Below are positions 8,718 through 17,437 of a stretch of 64,000 nt of DNA, piece by piece. A program made the translations under genes and the position numbers. Source of the DNA: Clostridiaceae bacterium Marseille-Q4145 (GTDB lineage Bacteria; Bacillota; Clostridia; Lachnospirales; Lachnospiraceae); assembly GCA_018223365.1 (NCBI GenBank), contig JAGTTP010000001.1, positions 992,001 to 1,056,000 on the forward strand, in the 5' to 3' direction. Under the pieces are notes generated by a model that was given only the letters and a program-made list of their open reading frames with translations, did no database searches and was not told the origin of the DNA. Numbering within the stretch: the stretch's first letter is position 1; the number at the start of each line of letters is the position of its first letter.

Positions 8718-9980
8718 ATGGGAAAAAAAGTTGTTATACAGCGAAAAGGCCAGACCATGAAGGAAGGCACCATCGGTAAATGGCTGAAGAAAGACGGAGA
8801 TTTTGTAAAAGCTGGTGAGCCGATCTACGAGCTGGAATATGATAAGGCAACATGTGAAGTAGAAGCTCCGGCAGAGGGCACACTGCGGATTTATGTGGAA
8901 GAAGGTTCTGCTTTTCCGGTAGGTACTCTTGTAGGAGAAATTCTTAAAGACGGCGAAGAAAGTTCTGTGAAAACACCAACAGCAGAGAAGAAAGAAACAG
9001 TGCAGGAGCCTGTGAAGAAAGCTTTCGGATATGGAATTTCCGCATCTGCAAAACGTCTGATCCGCCAGAATCATTTATCTGTGGATGATATCGTTCCGGT
9101 CAATGGAAAGAGAATCATGGAGGAAGATGTTGTTGCTTACATGGAAAAAGCAAAAATAAAAGCAACACCGCTGGCAAAGAAGATGGCAGAAGCAAACAGC
9201 ATTTCTCTGGAAGAGGTGGCAGCAGGTAGAGCAGATAAGATGCGTGCAGCAGATGTGACAGAATATATGAACAGAAGAGAAGGTGCCGACGAGGAAGACA
9301 GAAGAGTTCCGTTGTCCGCCATGAGAAAAGCAATTGCAAAAAATATGGAGGCAAGCTATTTCCATATTCCGGTTGTTACCTATTCCATGGAGGTTGATTT
9401 CTCAGAATGCATGAAGCTGAGAAATGAATTAAATGAAGAATACAAGAAACAGAATCTAAAAGTCAGCATCAATGACATGGTACTGAAAGCCGTAGCCGTT
9501 GCATTGAGAAAGAATTCTGAGATTAATGTCAGTCTGGATGGAAATGATGTTGTTTACCACAAAGGAATTCATGTAGGTATGGCAGTATCTGTTCCTGGCG
9601 GTCTGGTAGTTCCGGTAGTCAGAAATACAGATAAAATTTCCATGGCGGATCTTTCCAAAGAAACGAAAAGACTGATTCAGAAAGCATCAGACGGAGAACT
9701 CACGGGTGATGATATGTCTGGTGGAACCTTTACCGTGTCTAATATTGGATCCAAGGGAGTTGATATGTTTACTCCGATTATTAACGGTTCACAGGCAGCT
9801 ATTTTAGGTGTTGGAAGAGTCCAGGAAAAACCGGTGGTTGTAAATGGTGCGATTGAAATCCGCCCGATGATGGTACTGAGTCTGACTGCAGACCATCGCC
9901 TCATTGATGGTTCGCCGGCAGCAGATTTCCTTGGCGTCATTAAACGGGTAATGGAAAAACCGATTCTGATGTTTATCTGA
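8718..9980 (+). CDS. acoC: Dihydrolipoamide acetyltransferase (E2) of the acetoin dehydrogenase complex
   Basis: 420 residues. Domain order: one lipoyl domain (residues 1-75) with the lipoylation motif EYDKA, Lys about 43; two peripheral-subunit-binding-like segments, one starting ISASAKRLIRQNHL near residue 97 and another starting KATPLAKKMAEAN near 143; then a 2-oxoacid dehydrogenase acyltransferase catalytic domain with the active-site TADHRLIDG near residue 395. It receives the acetyl group from E1 on its lipoyl arm and passes it to CoA. The lipoyl Lys depends on the lipoate ligase encoded downstream. Two binding segments, rather than one, may tether both E1 and E3. Confidence 0.88.
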   Translation: MGKKVVIQRKGQTMKEGTIGKWLKKDGDFVKAGEPIYELEYDKATCEVEAPAEGTLRIYVEEGSAFPVGTLVGEILKDGEESSVKTPTAEKKETVQEPVKKAFGYGISASAKRLIRQNHLSVDDIVPVNGKRIMEEDVVAYMEKAKIKATPLAKKMAEANSISLEEVAAGRADKMRAADVTEYMNRREGADEEDRRVPLSAMRKAIAKNMEASYFHIPVVTYSMEVDFSECMKLRNELNEEYKKQNLKVSINDMVLKAVAVALRKNSEINVSLDGNDVVYHKGIHVGMAVSVPGGLVVPVVRNTDKISMADLSKETKRLIQKASDGELTGDDMSGGTFTVSNIGSKGVDMFTPIINGSQAAILGVGRVQEKPVVVNGAIEIRPMMVLSLTADHRLIDGSPAADFLGVIKRVMEKPILMFI

Positions 9981-9999
9981 CAGAGAGGAGAGACGCATT

Positions 10000-11391
10000 A
10001 TGAATGCTGACGTAATAGTAATCGGTGGCGGCCCTGGAGGATATGTAGCTGCAATTAAAAGTGTAATTAATGGAAAAAAAGTAATCCTCATTGAAAAGGA
10101 TCAGGTTGGAGGAACCTGTCTGAACAGGGGCTGTATTCCGACAAAGGCATTGATTCACTGTGCGGATGTTCTGGATACAGTGAAGGGCAGCAGTGCATGC
10201 GGAATCAAAGTTTCTGATTATCAGATTGATACGAAAAAAATAAATGATTATAAAAATTCAGTCGTGAAAAAGCTGGTTGGAGGCGTATCTTATCTTTTGA
10301 ATAAGAGAGGCGTTCAAGTGATTCAGGGAAGTGCTGCTTTTTCGGGAATAAAAGAACTTACCGTGACGCAGAAGGATGGAACAAAGAGTGTTCTTGCTGC
10401 AGAATCCATTATTATCGCAGCAGGTTCGGAGAGTGCAAGACCTCCGATTCCGGGACTGGATGGGAAAAATGTCATTACAAGTACGGAAGCGCTGAATGTT
10501 GAATCCTTACCGAAGAGTCTGGCAATCATCGGCGGCGGAGTAATTGGAATGGAAATCGGAAGTACCTATGCCAAATTTGGTGTAGAGGTGACGGTTCTTG
10601 AGGCGCTTCCACATATTGTTCCTTCTATTGATACCGATGTCAGAGAGGTGCTTCTCCACACATCAGAAAAGATTATGACAATTGAAACTGGAGCAATGGT
10701 AAAAGAAATCCAGGATGCAGATAATCAGAAAAAGGTTGTCTATGAGACCCAGGGAGAACGCAGAGAGTGCTGTGCAGAGAAAGTCATGGTATGTGTCGGA
10801 AGATGTCCGAACACAAAGAAACTGGGACTGGAGACGGCAGGCATTCAGGTAAATAAGAGAGGATATATTCAGGTCAACAGTCATTATGAGACCACGGCAC
10901 CGGGTGTTTATGCAATCGGTGATGTCAATGGACAGGTACTTCTGGCACATGCAGCTTCTGCACAGGGAATTTACGTGGCAGATCGTATTTCTGGTAAGCA
11001 AACTGGAATCAATACAAAATTAATTCCAAGCTGTATTTATACAAAACCGGAGATTGCCTGCGTTGGAAAAACAGAGGATGAGTTGAAGAAAGAAAATATT
11101 CCATATAACGTTGGAAAATTCCCATTAAGTGGAAATGGAAAAGCATTATCCATGGGAGAACAGGAAGGTTTCGTGAAGATTCTGACAGGAAAAAACTATG
11201 GAGAAATTTTGGGAGCGCATATTGTAGGAGCACGGGCGACCGATCTGATTGGAGAGCTGGCACTTGCAATTAATGCAGAGTGTACGGCAGAAGAAATTAT
11301 TCATACCGTACATCCGCATCCGACAGTATCGGAAGCGATCTTTGAAGCAGCAGAGCTGTCCTTTAATGGACAGACAGTTCATATCATTTGA
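10000..11391 (+). CDS. lpdA: Dihydrolipoamide dehydrogenase (E3)
   Basis: 463 residues. An FAD/NAD-dependent disulfide oxidoreductase that reoxidises the E2 lipoyl group and makes NADH. Seen: N-terminal FAD motif IGGGPGGYVAA, redox-active pair in GGTCLNRGCIPTKALIH (residues 40-56), NAD motif IIGGGVIGMEIGSTYAKFG near residue 178, FAD motif YAIGDVNG near residue 305, and C-terminal HPHPTVSEA providing the catalytic His. No fused lipoyl domain at the N-terminus, unlike some Gram-positive E3 proteins. Start ATG at 10000 after GAGAGGAGAG. Confidence 0.93.
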   Translation: MNADVIVIGGGPGGYVAAIKSVINGKKVILIEKDQVGGTCLNRGCIPTKALIHCADVLDTVKGSSACGIKVSDYQIDTKKINDYKNSVVKKLVGGVSYLLNKRGVQVIQGSAAFSGIKELTVTQKDGTKSVLAAESIIIAAGSESARPPIPGLDGKNVITSTEALNVESLPKSLAIIGGGVIGMEIGSTYAKFGVEVTVLEALPHIVPSIDTDVREVLLHTSEKIMTIETGAMVKEIQDADNQKKVVYETQGERRECCAEKVMVCVGRCPNTKKLGLETAGIQVNKRGYIQVNSHYETTAPGVYAIGDVNGQVLLAHAASAQGIYVADRISGKQTGINTKLIPSCIYTKPEIACVGKTEDELKKENIPYNVGKFPLSGNGKALSMGEQEGFVKILTGKNYGEILGAHIVGARATDLIGELALAINAECTAEEIIHTVHPHPTVSEAIFEAAELSFNGQTVHII

Positions 11392-11405
11392 AAGGATAAC
11401 CGAAT

Positions 11406-12395
11406 ATGATCTATCTGGAAAGCCATAATACGAGCAGTGATTTTAACTTAGCTTTAGAGCAGTATGTTTTTGATTCCATGCCTAAAAATGACAGCTATTT
11501 TATGCTTTGGCAGAACAGCCCGTCCATTATTATCGGTAAGTATCAGAATACGTTGGAAGAGATTAATGCAGCTTATGTGAAAAATCACAATATTCGGATT
11601 ACAAGAAGGCTTTCCGGAGGCGGTGCGGTATATCATGATCTTGGAAATATTAATTATACCTACATTGTAGATGGGTCTGTCGGAGACAAAATGGACATGG
11701 CTGCATTCTGCGATCCGTTGATAAAAACATTGAAAATGCTTGGAATTCAGGCTGAACTGACAGGAAGAAATGACATTACGCTTGACGGAAAAAAATTCAG
11801 CGGAAATGCCCAATACAGCAGGAACGGACGAATTATGCACCATGGAACCATTATGTTTGACTCTGATCTTACGGTCCTGGGACAGGCCTTAAATGTTTCC
11901 AGAGACAAAATTGAATCCAAAGGAATTAAATCCGTAAGAAGCCGGGTTACCAATATCCGGGAACATATGGAGCAGCCAATAGAAATTGAAGAATTCTGGA
12001 AGATCTTAAGAGAAAATATGTGTCTGGGAGACCATGTGAAAACCTATGAGCTTACTTCGCAGGATTTGGAACAGATAGAGCAGATACGAAAAGACAGATA
12101 TGGTACATGGGAATGGAACTGGGGAAATTCTCCTGCATGCAGTATTCGAAAAGAACGAAGAATCGAAGGCTGTGGAAAGGTACAGGTCTTTATGCAGGTG
12201 AAAAACGGATGTATCGAAGACTGCCAGTTCTTCGGAGATTTCTTTGGAGAAGGAGCAACAGATCGGTTGTTAAATGAATTAAAAGGATTGCCGTTAAAAG
12301 AAGACAAGATTAGGGAAGCGTTGAAACATGTGGATATTGGAAAATGTTTTCTCCACCTGTCTGCAGATCAGTTGACGGAAATTTTTTTACAGTAA
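11406..12395 (+). CDS. lplA: Lipoate-protein ligase A
   Basis: 329 residues. It activates free lipoate with ATP and attaches it to the E2 lipoyl Lys. The LplA signature RLSGGGAVYHDLGNINYTYI lies near residue 73, and the K-containing motif (LDGKKFSGNAQY) near residue 124. The C-terminal lipoate-ligase domain is present (GKVQVFMQVKNGCIEDCQFFGDFF). It starts 14 bases after lpdA. Placement next to the only lipoyl-bearing protein in the window suggests salvage of environmental lipoate dedicated to this complex. No lipA or lipB is visible here. Confidence 0.92.
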   Translation: MIYLESHNTSSDFNLALEQYVFDSMPKNDSYFMLWQNSPSIIIGKYQNTLEEINAAYVKNHNIRITRRLSGGGAVYHDLGNINYTYIVDGSVGDKMDMAAFCDPLIKTLKMLGIQAELTGRNDITLDGKKFSGNAQYSRNGRIMHHGTIMFDSDLTVLGQALNVSRDKIESKGIKSVRSRVTNIREHMEQPIEIEEFWKILRENMCLGDHVKTYELTSQDLEQIEQIRKDRYGTWEWNWGNSPACSIRKERRIEGCGKVQVFMQVKNGCIEDCQFFGDFFGEGATDRLLNELKGLPLKEDKIREALKHVDIGKCFLHLSADQLTEIFLQ

Positions 12396-12403
12396 AAAAG
12401 TTT

Positions 12404-13156
12404 ATGAAGATATTCATATACAGTATGACAAACAGTGGATTTTATTTTTATAATAATACCACAGGAATACTGGTAGACGGATTATATGGCAGAGGGCCAT
12501 ATCAGTGTTTTTCACCGTTTCCGCAAAGTTTATTCCGTAATGTAATCGAGAAAGAAGGAATTTTTTCTCATATGGATGGAATCATTTTTACACATGAACA
12601 TGGTGATCACAAAGATCCGGATTTGCTGTATTATGTAGCGCATAATTACAGTCCTGTGAGTGTGTACTCCTATGAAACACTGGTGGAAAAACCGGGGCTG
12701 CAACAGATAGAAAAAGGAATATATCGGCTACAGTTTTCAGAATATGAAATCTATTTCATTGATGCGCAACATGAAGGTCGGGAATCAGGAGATGAACTTT
12801 TTCAAGTGAAGACGTGTATGCTGGTGATTCGTGTGAATGGAGAGCAGATTACATTATTATCAGATGCACTGGTTCAGGAAAACAAAATCCGGATTTTAAA
12901 CAGGTTTGGACGATCAGATTTGCTGATCTGTAATCCGTTGCAATTGGCTGCAAAACAAAAATGTGAATATCTGGAACAATTACATGCAAAAAGAATCCTC
13001 ATTTCACATTTGCCTTTACCGGAAGATGATATTTATGATTACTGGGGACTAGCAAAACAGGAAAGCAGAAAATGTGTGATCGGAGGAATTCATCCGGAGC
13101 TGCCGGAACAGTTGAGCTGGCTGGATGGACGAATACCTGGTTTTATAATTTCATAA
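12404..13156 (+). CDS. MBL-fold metallo-hydrolase (metal-dependent hydrolase)
   Basis: 250 residues from the ATG at 12404; the open frame extends upstream into lplA but the protein family starts at MKIFIYSM. Metallo-beta-lactamase fold with the metal motif THEHGDHKD (HxHxDH) near residue 64, a later His in DAQHEGRESGD, an Asp in LLSDALV and a late ISHLPL His. Related proteins include UlaG-like lactonases and phosphoesterases. It is the last gene before the terminator at 13166, so it belongs to the importer/acetoin dehydrogenase transcript. A lactonase or ester hydrolase acting on the imported compound is a reasonable but unproven idea. Confidence 0.78.
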   Translation: MKIFIYSMTNSGFYFYNNTTGILVDGLYGRGPYQCFSPFPQSLFRNVIEKEGIFSHMDGIIFTHEHGDHKDPDLLYYVAHNYSPVSVYSYETLVEKPGLQQIEKGIYRLQFSEYEIYFIDAQHEGRESGDELFQVKTCMLVIRVNGEQITLLSDALVQENKIRILNRFGRSDLLICNPLQLAAKQKCEYLEQLHAKRILISHLPLPEDDIYDYWGLAKQESRKCVIGGIHPELPEQLSWLDGRIPGFIIS

Positions 13157-13165
13157 GCAGCAGAG

Positions 13166-13195
13166 AACCCGCGGGCGGGAGGCCTACGGGTTTTT
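13166..13195 (+). terminator. Intrinsic terminator at the end of the importer/aco operon
   Basis: AACCCG and CGGGTT form the base of a GC-rich hairpin ending in a five-T run. It splits the structural genes from the regulatory genes that follow on the same strand. Confidence 0.8.
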
Positions 13196-13261
13196 AGGCT
13201 TTCCATTAAAGGATCATTGTGGGATAATAAAGAAGACTACAATGAGATGGGGGGACAGAAG

Positions 13262-14881
13262 ATGTACAAGGTGTTAATTGTAGATGATGAGAAATACGTA
13301 ATTTCATTGATAGAGAAACTGATCGACTGGGAAAAGCTTGGAATGAAAGTTGTCGGTTCGGCCGGTGATGGAATGAAGGGAGTCGAACTGGTAGAAGAAC
13401 TGAAACCGGATATTCTGATTGCAGATGTAAAAATGCCGGGATTTGATGGAATTTCACTGGTAAAACGTGTACGTGAAATCGACAGGGATATTAAATTTAT
13501 TATTATCAGCGGACATAAAAAATTTGAATATGCCAAAAGTGTCATGAAATATAATGTGGAAGATTATATTCTGAAACCCATTGATAAAGAAGAACTGGAG
13601 GGAATTCTTCAGAAAATCAGTAAAGAACTGGATGAAAAAAGCGAACAGCGGAAAAATGAAGGAAAAATAAATAAATGGATGGATTCCAACCGTCTTTTGA
13701 TGAATGATCAATTCATGGAAGAACTATACAATAAATCATTGTTTTCCAAAAAGCAGAGTATTGAGGAAATCAATCAAAGATATTTTACGGAATTGGGAAA
13801 TTATGTGTACAGGTGCGCGATTATTCAGCTGAACGGACTGAATGGAACCATGGAAGCAAGCTTTGTAGAAGACTTTCTGAGTACACTGAAGAAATATATC
13901 GACCAGAAAAACGGTGAAAATGAGAGACCGGTTATGAGCAGAATCGGTTATCACCAGATTTTACTGCTGCTGGAAAGTGCTCAGGAAAAAATGTCTTCCG
14001 TAAATACAGTGCTGGAGCATATTCTTGGGGAAGCACTTCGGATGGGAAGCAAGTATTCCGGATTAAAGGTGGCATTTTCTGTTGGAAAACCGGTACGTCT
14101 GGATACGAACGTTATGGGACTGGAAGAAACGCTTGACAGTGCCCGGACAGCGTTGAATAAAAGGTTTACGGATGGTTATGGCCGGATTTTACTCGCAGAA
14201 AACAATAGGGCTGCAGAGAATTCCGATATAGATGCAGATATGTTGAAGAATTTAGGAAAGGCGGTGAGAAGCACTTCTGAAAGCGAGATTACACAGCAGA
14301 TCAATGCCATTTATGATGCAATCAGAAGTGAAGGATATAAGAATTCGAACATTTATATGACAGCGGCCTGTAAGGTGAATGAGGAATTGTATCAATATCT
14401 TAGATTATTCAGCAGCGCGGAAGGAATGCAGCAGAAGCTGGAAGAGCAGCTGGGAAAGCGGATGATAGAAGCAACTGGAATTACAGAATTAAAGAAACTT
14501 CTTGTACAGCATATCTGTGAAAATATGGAGCAGTTGATTGGTGACAGCAAGAGCAACCTAAGTCCGGCCATCAGAACGGCAAAGATTTTTATTGCCAATA
14601 ATTATAAGCAGGATATCGGTCTGGGTGATGTTGCAAGAGTTGTGAATCTTTCTTCTGTCTATTTCAGTGGACTTTTCAAGAAGGAAATGGGGGAAAATTT
14701 TGTTGATTATTTAAACCGTGTTCGGATTGATGCAGCAAAAGTTCTGTTGAAAGATGTAAGAAATAATATTGGGGAAATTGCGGAGCAGTGTGGCTTTTCC
14801 GATACCAGATATTTTGCAAAAATCTTTAAACGTAGTGTGGGAATTACGCCAAGTGATTACAGAAAGAGACAGATTGACTGA
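13262..14881 (+). CDS. Response regulator, YesN type (receiver plus AraC-type DNA-binding domain)
   Basis: 539 residues from the ATG at 13262, after a GGGGGGA site. The receiver domain (residues 1-120) has VLIVDDE, phospho-acceptor Asp 55 in LIADVKMPGFDG and the switch Lys in ILKPID. A middle region of about 300 residues has no obvious catalytic motif. The C-terminal AraC/XylS double helix-turn-helix (about residues 440-538) contains the recognisable IGEIAEQCGFSDTRYFAKIFKR segment. It overlaps the kinase gene by one base, so the two are a cognate pair. The likely target is the importer/aco operon just upstream, through the direct repeats at 2971-3032. Confidence 0.92.
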   Translation: MYKVLIVDDEKYVISLIEKLIDWEKLGMKVVGSAGDGMKGVELVEELKPDILIADVKMPGFDGISLVKRVREIDRDIKFIIISGHKKFEYAKSVMKYNVEDYILKPIDKEELEGILQKISKELDEKSEQRKNEGKINKWMDSNRLLMNDQFMEELYNKSLFSKKQSIEEINQRYFTELGNYVYRCAIIQLNGLNGTMEASFVEDFLSTLKKYIDQKNGENERPVMSRIGYHQILLLLESAQEKMSSVNTVLEHILGEALRMGSKYSGLKVAFSVGKPVRLDTNVMGLEETLDSARTALNKRFTDGYGRILLAENNRAAENSDIDADMLKNLGKAVRSTSESEITQQINAIYDAIRSEGYKNSNIYMTAACKVNEELYQYLRLFSSAEGMQQKLEEQLGKRMIEATGITELKKLLVQHICENMEQLIGDSKSNLSPAIRTAKIFIANNYKQDIGLGDVARVVNLSSVYFSGLFKKEMGENFVDYLNRVRIDAAKVLLKDVRNNIGEIAEQCGFSDTRYFAKIFKRSVGITPSDYRKRQID

Positions 14882-15909
14882 TGAAAAAAGGAAAATTATT
14901 AAGAATTGATTTAAGTGCAAAGCAGCTGGGAAGAGTGCTGATCTTTGATTCTCTGATTCCTTTTATGGTACTGCTGATTTTCCATGCCATAGTCAGATCC
15001 AGTGAAAGGACCATAGCAATTCGGTTTTTGCTGATGATTCTGGGATTGATGCTTGGCATTCTTGTGTTTGCAGTCAATTATATTTTTGTATTTATGCCGT
15101 TGGAAAATCTGAAGCGGAAAATGCAGAGCTGGGATGAAACCCATGAAAATATGGGAGATACGGAGATTGGCCAGATCTTTTCCAAATTAGCTACGAACTA
15201 TCAGGAACAGATGTCAAAAGAGTATCAGATGGAAGTGCTGAAGAAACAGGCAGAGCTGACGGCGTTACAGAGCCAAATTAATCCACATTTCTTATATAAT
15301 ACGCTGGATTCTATCAGAGGATTTGCCTTGATTCATGATGTTCCGCAGATTGCAAAAATGACAGAAGCATTATCCAAACTGTTTCGCTGTATGATTGCCA
15401 ATGAAGGAAAAATGGTGACACTAAAAGAGGAACTGCAGTCCGTGTCCAATTATATGGTCATTCAGCAGTTTCGGTTTGACGGACGGATTGGTTATCAGCA
15501 GAAACTGGATGATGAGGAAATGCTGTCTTATTATGTGCCGAATCTGATTATTCAGCCGTTGGTGGAAAATGCGGTTGTCCATGGACTGGAATGCAAAGAA
15601 GGAGGAGGAACCGTTACGGTTTCCGGCTATGCAACGCAGAAAAAGCTGGTAATTCTGGTAGAAGATAATGGCGTCGGAATGGAACAGGAGAAGCTGGATA
15701 TTCTGAATGAAGAGCTTGCAAATGTGAATGTGAAAACACTTAAAATTGAAAGAACAAAACACCGAGGAATTGCGTTATTAAATATTAACCAGAGAATTCG
15801 GCTTCATTTTGGAACGGAATATGGGGTATCGATTATGAGTACACCCAATGTGAGTACAACCGTGGAAATTGTTCTTCCATTGCTGGTAACTGCTGAAGGA
15901 GAAAATTAA
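14881..15909 (+). CDS. Sensor histidine kinase, LytS/YesM type, without extracellular sensor domain
   Basis: 342 residues, short for the YesM class (commonly near 600), because the usual extracellular domain is absent. Two membrane helices (about residues 18-37 and 46-72) are separated by only a few residues. A short HAMP-like linker follows, then the His_kinase domain with phospho-acceptor His 136 in QSQINPHFLYNTLDSI and the ATPase domain (PLVENAVVHGLE N-box, VEDNGVGM G-box). With almost no external surface it must sense through the membrane or a partner. The adjacent ATPase-like protein and the importer are the obvious candidates. Translation is coupled to the regulator gene by TGATG. Confidence 0.92.
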   Translation: MKKGKLLRIDLSAKQLGRVLIFDSLIPFMVLLIFHAIVRSSERTIAIRFLLMILGLMLGILVFAVNYIFVFMPLENLKRKMQSWDETHENMGDTEIGQIFSKLATNYQEQMSKEYQMEVLKKQAELTALQSQINPHFLYNTLDSIRGFALIHDVPQIAKMTEALSKLFRCMIANEGKMVTLKEELQSVSNYMVIQQFRFDGRIGYQQKLDDEEMLSYYVPNLIIQPLVENAVVHGLECKEGGGTVTVSGYATQKKLVILVEDNGVGMEQEKLDILNEELANVNVKTLKIERTKHRGIALLNINQRIRLHFGTEYGVSIMSTPNVSTTVEIVLPLLVTAEGEN

Positions 15910-17421
15910 TTGAGTCAGAAAAGAGAAATTCTTCGAATGGAACGGATAAAAACGGATCACAGAGGGATTCGAATTTTAACGGATGCAAAACTGAATTTGT
16001 TTGATGGAGAGACGGTAGGCGTATTGGGGGTTAATTATTCCGGAAAAACAGCGCTGGCAGGAGCAATCTGCGGATTTTTTCCCTGTACGGACGGAAAGAT
16101 TACTTACATGGAACAGTTCGTTTCGATTACATCTCTGACTCAGGCCAGAGAGATGGGAATTTTTTATATCCAGCAGGAATCCACGCTGGTGGATGAGATT
16201 ACAGTTTTTGACAATTTTATGCTGACTTCTTCCAATCATTCGATTCTTATTACAAACAGAAAGAAATGTGAAGAAGATATCCGGGACGTGTTATCTATTT
16301 TTGGAGTAGAGTATATTAATACGGAGCTTAAGACAGAAGAACTGTCAGAATATGAACATCTTGCGGTAGAAGTCAGTAAAGCAATTTTAAGTGGTGTAAA
16401 GGTCATCGTATTTGATAATGTACTGAGCAGCGTGTCGTTCAATATCGAAAAAGATGTCAATCGCATGATTTCCTGCCTGAGAGCTATGGATATCTGTATC
16501 GTTCTGGTTGAGGCAAAATATAAGTATCTGGAAACATGGTGTGAACGTATTTTTGTTATGCGTTCTGGAAGAACAGTCGGAATTTTTGATCATTCCGCAG
16601 AAGAGGAAAAACTGATCTCGTTGATGATGGGATACCCGACAAAACGGCTTGCCGATGAGCAGGTGCTGGCAAATGCAGGAAACAGAGAAAAAGGCCTGCT
16701 GGTCATGGAGCATATTGTAACGTTGACGGGATTGAATGATTTTTCTTTTTCTGCTTATGAGGGAGAAATTACCGGAATGCTTTTTCTGGAAAAGGAATCC
16801 CAGAGAGCACTGGAATCTTTGCTGGAAGGAACTACGAAAAATTATAAAGGACGGATTTTTTATAAAGGGATGCCTTTGAAAAACCGGAAACCGGATCAGC
16901 TGCTGAATCAGGGAATTGTTTTCATTCAGGAAGATAATCTGTTCACAGAAGCCAGCTTTAAGGAAAATATCCTGCTCAGTGCTTACAAAAAGACAAGCAG
17001 GGGCGTGATGCTCAATGCGTCCGAATTGAAATATATTTTGACGGAGCTGGTGAGCAGATATTTTTCTGACTATGAGGATCTTTATAATAAAGAGATTAAC
17101 CGACGGGAAGACTGGCTATTCCGGAAAAAAATCATGCTTTGTCGAGGACTGGCGACAAAACCGGACATTCTGGTATTTGTAAATCCAACAGTACACAGTG
17201 ATTTTGATTTGCGGCAGCAGTATTATGAAGATGTGTTATCTATTAAAGAATACGGAGCCAGTGGATTGATCCTTTCCACGGATTTGGAAGAACTGTTGGC
17301 ACTTTGTGACAGAATTATTATTGTAAAAGATGGAAAAGCAATCGAGCAGCATCTGGTAGATGCGGACGGAGTAAGTGTTTTAAAGAGAAAGTTCAGTGCT
17401 TTTCTAAAAGAAATAACGTAG
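15910..17421 (+). CDS. Degenerate RbsA-like ABC ATPase, probable regulatory pseudo-ATPase
   Basis: 503 residues, collinear with two-domain sugar ABC ATPases. It starts with TTG at 15910, immediately after the kinase stop and about eight bases behind AAGGAG. In NBD1 the Walker A is kept (GVNYSGKT, residues 40-47), but the signature reads LSEYE (145-149) instead of LSGGQ and Walker B reads VIVFDN, with Asn where the catalytic Glu should be. In NBD2 the nucleotide loop is lost (GEITGMLFLEKESQ), the signature region reads RREDWLFRKK, and Walker B reads ILVFVNPT. It may bind ATP at one site but should not hydrolyse efficiently. Being third in a kinase operon suggests a signalling subunit that pairs with the importer's permease or with the kinase. 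Confidence 0.85.
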   Translation: MSQKREILRMERIKTDHRGIRILTDAKLNLFDGETVGVLGVNYSGKTALAGAICGFFPCTDGKITYMEQFVSITSLTQAREMGIFYIQQESTLVDEITVFDNFMLTSSNHSILITNRKKCEEDIRDVLSIFGVEYINTELKTEELSEYEHLAVEVSKAILSGVKVIVFDNVLSSVSFNIEKDVNRMISCLRAMDICIVLVEAKYKYLETWCERIFVMRSGRTVGIFDHSAEEEKLISLMMGYPTKRLADEQVLANAGNREKGLLVMEHIVTLTGLNDFSFSAYEGEITGMLFLEKESQRALESLLEGTTKNYKGRIFYKGMPLKNRKPDQLLNQGIVFIQEDNLFTEASFKENILLSAYKKTSRGVMLNASELKYILTELVSRYFSDYEDLYNKEINRREDWLFRKKIMLCRGLATKPDILVFVNPTVHSDFDLRQQYYEDVLSIKEYGASGLILSTDLEELLALCDRIIIVKDGKAIEQHLVDADGVSVLKRKFSAFLKEIT

Positions 17422-17437
17422 GATGGTATGAATAATC

